From Sisyra terminalis (taxonomy: Eukaryota; Arthropoda; Insecta; Neuroptera; Sisyridae), in contig OY292275.1 of the NCBI GenBank assembly GCA_958496175.1, forward strand, positions 39,199,701-39,263,700: a stretch of DNA of 64,000 bases, read 5' to 3'. A program made the translations under genes and the position numbers. Below are positions 50,863 to 61,633 of the stretch, piece by piece. The stretch's first letter is position 1. Each line of letters starts with the position of its first letter. The notes under the pieces were generated by a model. The model worked only from the letters and a program-made list of their open reading frames with translations, did not search any database and was not told the DNA's origin.

Positions 50863-51499
50863 TTTTTTAGTATTGTTTACATCTAGTTCTCTTTTTACAC
50901 GAAATTTTTGGAAACGGATCTGTCGTGTAAAAGAAAATTAAGTGTATTTTGATTCCAACAAGTATACATAAACTGTATAGGTAATAAATTTTTGGCTGGC
51001 TACTTACTGTAATAAATATTAATATAAGCAAGTGTGACGTAGGTATGAGCCATAAAGTTTGAATATTTGTACTATATGCCAATTTTAATGAACAATTCTG
51101 TGCAAAAATCCGTACTAATAAAATATGTTGTGTTAATGACTTTTCGGGCTATACTTATATCTAACGTCAGCCTAAAGTGTTAACTTGCTAAGTCCATTCT
51201 TAATGATTTTTTATTTGTTCAATTAGGAAGGGAATACAAAATTCAATCGAGTGACAACCTGATAAATCACTTTAAATATAGAAATTTCAAAATATTACAT
51301 GAAATGAAAACTTGTTATTTGTACTAAATGTGGCTCACATTCCATTTTTTCCTTTCCCATGTAAAAACTGTTGAAATTGACTTAGGAGGTCAAACCTTTA
51401 AACCAACGATAAATATAATTACAGTAATATTTAATTCTAATACAGCATAATTACAGTATTTTTTTTACTTTATATTTGGAGTAATTATAACGTTTGAAA

Positions 51500-52231
51500 A
51501 TTTTTTCCAAATTTTAATCCAAGTCAATGTGCGGCTCAAGATGTATTTTAAAAGAGTGGATTCTTAGTTGAAGGATTCAAGCATCAAAGCTTGTTTTCGA
51601 TTTGATTGATCAATCGTATGGATTCCAGGACATCAAGGTGTCGAAGGAAGCGAACTGGCCGATGCAGTAGCAAAATAAGTTACAATGGACGGAGGACTCA
51701 CCATGAAGGACACCTTTAGAGTGCGTTGGAAGTGATTTAGGACGCTATGGTGGGACTTCTTCTTTATTGTACTGGAGGCCTCTCCTACGGGTTCCTCTGT
51801 ACAGTGACCTAAAAGAATAATTGCATTCCTTTGTTTCTTGTTCCATTTCATCAGGATTCAATTGGGTCTTTATGTATGTTTCGCAACTCATGTCCAAGTG
51901 ATCCAAGAGAGTTGAGACGACTTTGAGTTATAGCTGCAGCAGGTTAAACTATCAGTGCTGAGTAGTTCCCCTCCGGATACTCTAATGAGAAGTCGTAGCG
52001 TAGTGTCCTTCAGGTTAAAAGTCGGTCATACCGACCGATTGATGATTGTTTGGTGAACGGATCACGTGGGGACGCATTAAAAAGAACCATATTATCCTAG
52101 AATGCCAGCATTACAGAAAGGAAAGAGGCCAATGCAAAGTATCGCTGAACATCGAAGGATACCTGAACATGGCTAGAAGGATCAAGGGTTCATCAGATTC
52201 AAGATATTTAAATGAGATTGCTTGTGAATGA
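51500..52231 (+). pseudogene. Non-LTR retrotransposon relic (RNase H and C-terminal zinc-knuckle region)
   Basis: In the plus strand, 51616-51678 reads VWIPGHQGVEGSELADAVAK then stop, matching the conserved end of a LINE RNase H domain. At 52061-52120 the frame gives ITWGRIKKNHIILECQHYRKE, resembling the His/Cys segment after the CCHC knuckle of R1/Jockey/I-type ORF2 proteins. Stops and frameshifts separate the parts. This stretch is noticeably less AT-rich than its surroundings, as expected for a transposon ORF. Confidence 0.65.
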
Positions 52232-52259
52232 TCAAGTGTAAGTGTAAAGTAACCAAGTT

Positions 52260-54273
52260 ATATCTGACCCTAATAGTTAGAGCGACTGTAAAAAAAAAAA
52301 ACTGAAATATTTTTTTTGTGTTTTAGATGTTTCTTTTTTACTACAAAGGCAATGATATGTACTATATAAGGACAAATTTCTTCCCCGAGAAATTCTGGAG
52401 TTCTTATTGTAATCTGTAATTATACAGACCTAAAAAATTGGAATCAATTGTTCCTTTATATTTCTGGTAACTATGATATTTGATTACCGTTTAAAATAGA
52501 TCGAATAATAACAGAGATAACTAGATAACAGAGATAACTACCAAAGATCGTTTATATTCTTTCGATTCTTCAGTAAAGAAGTTCCTCTAAGTGAATAACC
52601 TTTCTTTCTATAATATTCAGATGTGCATTGTTACTTACAATGAATACCTGGACACTGGACTAACCGAAAAGACTAAGTAGCTTACAGATCTAGACGACTT
52701 AATTACACTTTTAAAAATTACGTTTATTTATTAGGTACACGCTTTTCCCAAAGCATAGTCTAAAAACTCCATAGAACCCTGGTAGGCACAGAGGCACTAT
52801 TATCAGCGTCGAAAAGCCAAAGTATAAAATTATAATTACCGTTAATGACATATTTAAAAATATCCAAAAAAAGCTGCTTTACCATTATACGATATATTAG
52901 CTCATCAAATTTGCCAATAAATGTAATAAAACCCTTCTCTCAAAATTTATTTTTAACAAAATCTTTCACTTCTAAATTATAAAGAATAATCAATTTTTGA
53001 AAACAAATAATTTCTTCAGATCCCTGTAAGGTCATATTTTGAAAGTAATTGGAAATTATTATTTTCCTTATTCATTTAAAAACAAGATGCCATGATGGTG
53101 ATGATGAGAAAGGTAAGAATAGCTTGCAATTATTGTACAATATTCATACTTGTTTTACGACGACATATAATTAATATAATAGCTATAAATAATTATTCAA
53201 AATTGATTTGGAGAAGTTCCTTCGAAATATAATTCATTTGTTTATGTAATATTATTGAATTAAAATTGATTATAGCATTGTTATTTTCGATTGTGTCATA
53301 TGAAAATTAGAAATTAGAAATTTGAAACTTATACTCCAAATTGATGCACACAACAATGATTTTTGAGTTGTATGACATAATTGAAGAATAATAAATTACT
53401 CTAACTGTATAATATTATTTTTTTATTTATGTTTATTTCAACGTAGATTTCTGATTAACTTTGTTATTGTTTTGTGAATGAATTATTCATATTTTTTTAA
53501 AAAATTATATGTAACTACTAAACATTGAAACTAAATATGTTTTAATGCATTTATAAATTGGCTTAAAACAAAACAAAAAAAGTAATAAAAAAATTAACAA
53601 CTAAAAAAGTACTTCTGCTAAATTTATACTAAATCTTATAGGCTTAGATAGAGTAAATTAAGTAAAGTATTTGTGGTTAAAACTAATCAAAACTGAAAAT
53701 GTAAAACCGAATTTCATATTACGTTTTAATGTATTTTTGATCTCTGCTTTATTATAAGTAAAAATCAATACCTTGATTTCACTTTATAATCCATGTCAAT
53801 ATTTTAATTTTTCAATATTTTATGGGATTTTCTTTTTTCTATAAGATACCGAATTGTTAATACAACTACTAAACATTCTTTTCATTTCGGTGTAGGTATT
53901 CTATAATAATTTACTAATAAGAATTTCTGTATTTAAGAAAGTTAAAGCCGGAAGGTATTTTATAATATTTGTTGTTAAATTTATGTGATAGTAAGGTAAT
54001 ATTCTCGTATTTGAAGTAAGACATAATAGTAACAAAGTATTACTAAGGAAAAAAAATGTAGTGTAAGTATAGAAATATATAATTATATGTAAGAGTTGTA
54101 AAAAAATTGCCTGTTTAAAAATTATTTAAAACTTATCTGACAATGTGATGAAAGATTAAGTTAATCAAAATACTTTCTTTAAGTTTGATAAGAAAATTAT
54201 TTTATATTACCTATAAGGTAAAAGTTCGTTGCTAAAAATACGACAATAAAAAGTAAGTTTTAAATTACAAAAA
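52260..54273. other. Gene-free stretch upstream of the serine protease homolog
   Basis: No supported gene or repeat end. A GATAAG motif at 54187-54192 and an inverse TTATCT near 54134 lie within about 140 bp of the downstream start codon; GATA motifs are common upstream of insect gut genes, but two hexamers in AT-rich DNA prove little. Confidence 0.4.
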
Positions 54274-57170
54274 ATGCTGTATTTACTGTTTTTATTATTT
54301 TTATTCTTCAATCAAGTATACGTAAGTATAGTATTTAATAGATACAAATAATAAATAAAAACGCATTTATAAAATAAAAGTCATAATTATTATTTTGAAG
54401 AGTATAAGTAATGGATATGAAGCTGGTAATACACAGTTTCCATATGCAGTAAGTTCCTTTTTTTAGGAAAAGATTCTACAATTTTACTTACAAAATAAAA
54501 TTTGATTTATATCTAATTTCTTCGTAGGTCGCTATACTTAACGATGTGACTGGGCACATAAACTATGTAGGAACTCTCATTTCAAACCAATACGTGTTAA
54601 CTTGGGATGCAGTCTTTCCTATGTATGTATCTATTTAACAAATTATTTCACCATAAAAAAGTGAAATAAGCCTACCGTTGGCCGAGTGGTCAAAGAGGCC
54701 ACTCCAAAGCTGGTAAATGTTGGGTTCGAATTTTAAATTGAGAAAATTTTCGATGTTTCTTGATTTACGGATTTTTATTGATCCTAGAATCACTAAAGGC
54801 CTCAGTAGTCATAAAACGACGTTAAGAACAATTTAAAAAAAGTGCATTAATTTTTTATATTTTAGAGATAATTCCACCAAAATTATTACAATGCTGTTTG
54901 GAGCACATAATATTCTTGATGACGAACCTTGGCGAATAGAAGTAAATACAACAGTGGAAAACGTTATATTTCCAGAAAACCCTGCACAGAATGATATAGT
55001 TTTGATTAAATTACCAGAACCAATTGAATTTTCAGGTAAAAAGATGTTAAGCATCAGTTGCGTAGAGTGATGGATGCAGGGGGGGGCATGGGGCAAATGG
55101 GGCGGCATATTGCTATGGATAATTCCATAAAAGATTTTACTTTGAGAAAATCCTAAGAGTATATTTTTAAATAATGAAAGAATTTATCAATTTTCTTGAA
55201 TAATAAAGAAAATAAGGGGGCGATGAATTTTCAGTTAGCTCCGGGTGGTGAAAACGCACGTTACATTACTGATGATTAATTGTATTTTATATTTTTATAA
55301 CGAGCATTTCTCAACCACAGAGGTGTTAGATTATAAGTGGCATGTATCCACTTTTTGTGAGACATTTAATTAAAATCATAACAAGCAAGTATTCTATTTT
55401 ATCTAGAAGAAAATCATTGTTCTACAAAGTATTAAGCTAGAAATAAATATGATTTTAGGTCAGAACTTCTGAGATAGAAATGACATACATACACCATACA
55501 TTAGGGGTGTTCACTTGAAAAAAAAATATCGAAGTAATTTTATTCGATGTAAAATAGCGAAACACTGCATTGATGTTTATTGATACATCGCTTATAACTA
55601 TCGATATTTTTTCAACATTGAAAATTTTCCGTAATAGTTTCATTACTAAACTATCTGTGTTCTCAACTTTTCTCCAAATATTAAAAGATGAATGTTAAAA
55701 GATTGTTGCCTTTAGTTTTAATTTACCAACGAATAGAAATATTTTCTTAAAATATTAAGCATTAATAATAAATATTTATCTGACTAGAAAAATTTAATTT
55801 TAAGACTTTAAACAGTTATACCCAAAACTGTTTAGGTAAACTTTGCAGAAACAAGAGCTTACTTAATTGTTTTTTCTTCATTCTATTCCTCTGCTGCGGT
55901 TGCCTACTTTAGCAGTCTTTGAACATAAACGTCCGAATGGAACAAAAGTTCATACAATAGCAAAGAATTTTATGTATTTTTAAGTTGAGCTTTCATCCTA
56001 CTAGACTACGTAGATATTAGACAGTTAATTTCTATTGCTTGGTTCCGCTAGTTATTCACAAGTATCACTATTTTATTAAAACATTCGTTAGAAATTAAAA
56101 TAATTCAAAAATAAAAAGTGTATTTTTATTAGTTTTTGTCATTATTAGTTGAAGTTTTTATCATTAAATCGATGATTTTTTTTAAATTGATGCACCGAAT
56201 AGAAAAATTCTTTGTCAAAACATCGAATCTATCCAATATATCGTACGATAAATATCGAATATATTCGATGTCTCATGAATATGCTTCCGTACATTAAATA
56301 TGTGTTACATAGCTTAAAAATAAAAAACTGAAAAATGATTGAAATTTTCTTAAAGAAACGAAAAAATATAAATTAATAAACGTTGGAAAGTTGGGTTTGA
56401 TCCTCTATTCGAGTAAATTTTCGATATTTCCCGAATACGAATTTTTATCAACTCTAGAGTCACTAAAGACCGTAGTAGTTAAATAGCGACGGTAAATAAC
56501 AATTAAAAAAATTGTACCGGAATATAATTTTTCAGTCACTTGGTGGCACCTTAATAAGTTTCTTTAACTTAACGAAATAAGAAACATCTTATTACATTTG
56601 TATAAAATTTGTGCAGAATACATTCAACCTGTTCAACTTCCATCTTGGGCAGAAGTAAATAATACATTTGAAAATTTAAATACCACAATTATTGGATATG
56701 GAGTAACAAATACAGGTGAGTTTAATTTTGTTATTCTTAAACAAAAAATGCATCTTTTTTGTATTATAATGAATTTTATAGGATCCAACAATGTATTATT
56801 CTATGGTAACAGTTCAACCCTCTCGAACGTTGAATGTATTGAGGAAGTCAATTATCCTATATATCAGAATCAAATTTGTGAATCATCTGCCAATTCTGTA
56901 CAAATTTGTGTGGTACGTACTTAATTGAAACTTCTTATAATTAAAATTTTTTAATTTACATTTGAATACATAAGCTATTATTACTTTTAGGGAGATTTCG
57001 GAAGTCCAATGCTGCTGGAAGAAGAAAATGGTAAAATTACCATTATTGGAATAGCATCCGCGATTTTCTCTTTAAAATGTGGTTCCCAAAAACCAGTAAT
57101 TTATACTCGAGTCTCTACGTATTTAGATTTTATAGCCAACAATAGTAATGCTGTTATACGAAAATCTTAA
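54274..57170 (+). CDS. Serine protease homolog, S1A fold, catalytically dead (256 aa)
   Basis: Seven exons: 54274-54321, 54401-54448, 54528-54622, 54866-55035, 56617-56715, 56782-56912 and 56991-57170; 771 nt, phases close. A signal peptide (MLYLLFLLFLFFNQVY) is followed by SISNGYEAGNTQFPYAVAIL, matching the start of a mature chymotrypsin-like domain. The motif normally LTAAHC reads LTWDAV, so the catalytic His is Ala60. The Asp block is intact (NDIVLIKL, D107). GDSGGP reads GDFGSP, replacing the catalytic Ser with Phe200. The first disulfide (C42-C58 numbering) is also lost as a pair. The IVGG terminus is ISNG. Such inactive homologs are secreted and often act as cofactors or lectin-like factors in insect immunity or gut; no clip domain is present. 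Intron 3 contains a full SINE and intron 4 a partial one. AATAAA at 57254-57259 ends the gene. Confidence 0.9.
54670..54838 (+). mobile_element. tRNA-derived SINE, copy 9
   Basis: Inserted in intron 3 of the serine protease homolog, sense orientation, ending about 28 bp before the next exon. Head TTGGCCGAGTGGTCAAAGAG and B box GGGTTCGAATT are well preserved. AAAAAAGTG occurs on both sides (54655-54663 and just after the tail) and may be the target duplication. Confidence 0.82.
56385..56512 (+). mobile_element. tRNA-derived SINE, copy 10 (5'-truncated)
   Basis: Starts at the B box (GTTGGGTTTGATCC) and continues through the full tail to CGGTAAATAACAATTAAAAA. The tRNA-like A box is missing. It lies in intron 4 of the serine protease homolog, about 100 bp before exon 5. 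Confidence 0.8.
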
Positions 57171-57253
57171 TATTTTAATTTAGTTATAACAGTTGGTATA
57201 GTAATATAAATGATACAAATATGTTAATACTTAAATTGAACAAACCTAAATCA

Positions 57254-57259
57254 AATAAA
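57254..57259 (+). terminator. Polyadenylation signal of the serine protease homolog
   Basis: AATAAA 84 bp past the stop codon, the nearest in the right orientation. Confidence 0.5.
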
Positions 57260-59140
57260 GGTCAATTAAATTACTCTAACTATAAGATTATATCACACTA
57301 CTACAAGCTCAAAAAATATTTATCCATTTCCATTTAGAAATAATACTTGCTACCACTTCGTTTTATTTAAATTAACACCCAATAGGTATAAAGTGATATT
57401 TTTATGCAAGAAATATCTAAAAAAAAAACATTTTTTTCTAAAAAAATAATTTTAAAACTACAAATAGGTACGTATACGTCTATTAAGGTCGGTGTAATAT
57501 AATTTGTAGATATTTTAAAATAATACTCCATAATAAAAATGTCACAAAGGTATGTGAGGATTTGTTTATGATTAGATAAGACACATTTTCGGAAAATAAT
57601 ATTTCAAATAAATACCTAATAATTTGATACAATGAGCGTAAATGTTACAACAAAAGAAACATCGAAAACTATTATAAAAATGCATGACTAATAATCGTTG
57701 TTATCTTTCAATTTAGATATGGTAAATCGATTATTAAAATATAATAGTTTTTTTTTTTGATTTCGCTATTTTTCATTGAAGTTCATTTACCAGCTAATTT
57801 TTGAAATGTTTCCTCAACTGTTCCGAAAATTCTATTGCAAACATTAACGTAACAAGTAATGAAAATTAATCAGTGTGTATTTATTCGGTTCTATTTAACG
57901 CTACCTTTATGAATTCATACATATGTATTTTATATTGTTATATATGTTTATTATCTTATCAGTTTGTAACCTGAACTGATAACAGCTAATTCAGGTGAAA
58001 AACAATAGTAATACAATATGGCGAGGAGGAGCCTTCAGTAGTCCTTTGAAGCAAATGTGAGCAATTTCAACAGCCGAAAATTTAGACAAAATTATTTCGC
58101 GATTTAGTGAAATGATTCAATTGATCATCGGTTGCAATACATTTTAATAATTATGTAAGTACTTATGTGTGTTTTTATGCTTTTTAAAATAATTATAACA
58201 TTCATACTCGTTATCATATTTAAACGCAAAACAAATATACCACTATGTGATAATTTATTGATTTCAAAGTCCTAACTATAAAGAAGTATCTATAGAGAAA
58301 AAAATTGTCAAAATTAATTAATTGATATCATTATAATTTTATAGGTATAATTTATTAAACTTTTCTTGCAAAATTCGTTTTAAGTTCGGCTTGATATATG
58401 TCTGGTGTGTTTACATTTTAATTAAATACGGTAATACAAAGATATGCAAACAAATGATTCAGAGTACAAGAACAAATATTGAAAAATCAGAAAGTTCCAA
58501 TTAATTTTCTAACTTATATAGAAAGACTTATCTCAAATATTAACGCTGTTTCTTTTTTAGAATGATACTTATATGAATTTAAAGTCTAAAATAAAATACA
58601 CGGCAAATATTTGATACCTCATTTAGATTGTATGATTAAATGTATATGCAATAGCACTATTTTATTTAGTTTCTCCTTGAAAACAACCATTTTTCAAATG
58701 TTTTTTATCATGTGTTTTATTTATGTGTTCAAATTTAAGGATTAAAAGTGATAATGATTTTTGCTAATTTCTACAATTGAAGTTGATTATCGACAAAATA
58801 AGCACTAGTGATTAATGAGTCAATAGGTTAATTAGTCATCTTTTCTAAAATCTAGATTAGGAAATTATGATATACACTACGTAGATTCTTTTGTACTTAT
58901 TAAGATTATGCAAATACGTATGTATGAATGTTTAAATTGATTAAAATCAGTGAAGCCATTTTTTTTCTTTTATTCCATTCCTATTTAAATTAAAGAATGA
59001 GTAATATTTTGTCATTGATGATAAAATTATTTTAGATATTAAGAAAAGAGTTATCTCTTTATATAATGCCGTTAAAAGTTTTCAAGATGATAATATAAAT
59101 TGTATTATATTCGTTATATAGCATATTCACAATATAATAC
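57260..59140. other. Gene-free AT-rich stretch
   Basis: No gene, RNA or transposon end was recognised. Confidence 0.45.
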
Positions 59141-59500
59141 TTAAGGGGGTCTCCCGTGTGCTGTATTAAAAAACGACTTTTTGTTGCATAAATTGCTTCC
59201 CTAACATGTTAAGAATATGGTGGTAAGGTGATTTTTTTGAATTTCGAAGTCATTATAAAGATATAGTGGTTACAAAGATGCAGAAGTCGTTATAATTTTA
59301 ACCGTGTTTAAAACTTTTAACGGGTTTTTATGAAAACTTTGATCTTCAAATTTGATTTTCTTTCATTATATTTCGAAGACGATTTGCCGTGTAAATGATT
59401 CCTCATTTATAGGGTAGATTCATCACATATAATTAAAATTATTTAAAATTCTGCATATTTTAATTTTTTCATAGGAAAAACATAACGAAAAAAATGGTAA
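59141..59500. mobile_element. TTAA-ended repeat family C, copy 2
   Basis: Left end TTAAGGGGGTCTCCC. It aligns with copy 1 (17534-18204) through AACATGTTAAGAATATGG and AGATGCAGAAGTCGTTATAA, and lacks the SINE at the matching position. The right terminus is diverged or lost, so the end coordinate is approximate. Confidence 0.6.
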
Positions 59501-60540
59501 AATTATAACTTTTTCTTCCGAAATCTATTAAAAAACCAATTTTCCATATGTTCCATATCATCAATGGATTTTAGTTCATTCCAGGTTTAAGCTTACAGAT
59601 TATATCCTCGTTTTATATTTATTTTTTTGAGATAATCCAATTAATCTAAATCGTGGAGACACTAAGCGTTCGTTCTTTTCGAGATGGGTGTCTTCAATAA
59701 AACTAAAATGCATACACTTAAAATAATAAAATAAATATAAACAAATAATTAAATGCTTAGTAATTAAAAGTTCAAAGTTCTTTCTTTTCATTAGCTTACA
59801 AAAAAAAATCTCAAAAAATGCTTAAAAACAGATCTTCACATAGAAAAACCACCCCATTAAAACATTATTGAACTACGGAGTAATTAAGCAAATTTGCCTA
59901 TATTTTCACTCTAAATTGTAAAGCCCCTTTTTGTACTTATAACGAAATAAGCAAGTTTGATTTGTAGTAGTGTGTTCGGGTCCCATATCTTATTGAAGAA
60001 TTCAAAGTAGGAAATATTACTCAAATCAAGTTTAAGTAGCACATAATCATGCAAATTGTTTCTTACGGAAAGAAAGGCCAAAATGTGATATCTTTGACCA
60101 CTTATTTAAAATGAACGAAAATTTATGCTTATCAGACTTCAAGTTGACGAGAATTAACTATATTAAATATTCGCTTAATATATCTACCGGAAATATTTTC
60201 AATTTACAACAATTTTATCTAAATAAAAAAGAATACAAGTGAAAACTATAAAATGAGTACACCTATAAGAACCACTATATGAACGGTACACTAACAACAA
60301 AAAATATCAGAATAAAATTAGCCAATTTGTTTGAATTCAAGAAAAAATTGAGACTTAGAGCCCATATTTTTATTTATGGAGTGGTAGATCACATCCTTAA
60401 GATAGCTATTTATTAGATAGAAATTTATTTCTTTGATAAATCACTATTCTTCGGTGAAAATACGCATGTTTTTTCTATCCTCCGGATTAAATTATTTCTG
60501 AAAAATAAATATCACTATCTAGATGTGATAATCCCGGTTA

Positions 60541-60654
60541 AAAAAGGCATTTTAAATGTTCAAAAAACCAATTAGAAGCCTTAAGAAGTCGTTTAAAGTT
60601 ATTAAAACCATTTTAAATGTAATGATTTGAAAATGCCTCTAAATGCCTTTTTTA
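60541..60654 (-). repeat. Short repeat family B, copy 2
   Basis: Inverse-oriented relative of 7985-8110 with ends AAAAAGGCATTTTAAATG and CTCTAAATGCCTTTTTTAA. The shared core includes TAATAACTTTAAACGACTT on the minus strand. Confidence 0.6.
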
Positions 60655-61633
60655 ATAGGGATACCGATCCTTCATCGGAAATCTTTCAGTTTGCAACTGA
60701 CGATTTTACAATTTAAATATAAATTATTTTGATATTATTAAAGGATTTGTAATTACAAACGTTAATTAAATTACTAATGTAACTTCAAGGAATGGGGTGA
60801 ATTGAAGTAAAAATCTTTCTTCGGAAAAGAAATAAATTATGTACAGTCTTGTTATTAAAATAAAATTACATTTAAAATATACCTAATTCAAATATCAAGA
60901 GAATATTTTTTTTAAAAAACTAAATAATAACGATAGGAATATTTGCCCTAGTAGATACTTATCTTTAAAACAATGAAGGATGGAAATTAAGAAATAAAGT
61001 TTCTTTCCATAAAAAATAATTTTAAATGACTTGTCAAATCTTTCTAAAATATTCTACTGCAATTTTGAACCTGCTACTTTAACATAAATTACAAATTCTT
61101 TTATATATGTAAATTTTCAAGAAAAAATGTATATTAACTTGATTAATAATAACTCCCCATCGTTTTCCCTTACCTCGCACCTTCTTTAAGGATTTAAAAT
61201 CAAAGAAAAGATCACCATAAAATTTAAATACCTAAATTAAACTTATTTTAGTTTATTTTCCTATTGATATTAGTTTCAGTACTACTGATTTAAAAAATAT
61301 TTAAACCAACACATAAAGGTTGACTGGACTGCGTTTTTATTATAAGAATTTTTTTTAAAGATATAACTTATAGGTACTTACATTATAGAATGATAAAGAA
61401 ATTCAATTAAGTTACTGAACTATTTTACAAATCAGTGCGATATCTTTTCTTATTCTACAAAAACATAGATTAGAAATGGAAAGCTGATTAAATTTCAAAC
61501 AATTACGAACTAAAATTTTCATTAAACAAATATCGTTATCACTTTTCAAATGAAGTGCTTATGACCAATTTGAAAAGCAAAGAAAAAATATCATTTTCAA
61601 AATATTTGTTCTTTTTTTAAGACTTATCGAAAA
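60655..61633. other. Gene-free stretch upstream of CAT-C
   Basis: No supported coding sequence. It should contain the CAT-C promoter and 5' untranslated region, which I cannot delimit. Confidence 0.4.

Larger units (their letters stand above)
48940..51080. repeat. Tandem duplication of a roughly 450-bp noncoding unit
   Basis: Unit 1 (48940-49599) and unit 2 (49600-51080) share landmarks in the same order: AACAAATAAG-x-ACTTAGATAA, a TACACCT...TTTTACACGA segment, CTAATTCTCTTTTTACACG, and TGACGTAGGTAT. Removing the transposons (one in unit 1, three in unit 2) leaves about 445 and 480 bp. No coding capacity. Its origin is unknown; it may itself be an old mobile element. Confidence 0.6.

Noticed and set aside
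51633..51851. Minus-strand open frame of 72 codons
   Set aside because: Antisense to the RNase H relic, whose plus-strand frame shows the recognisable motif.
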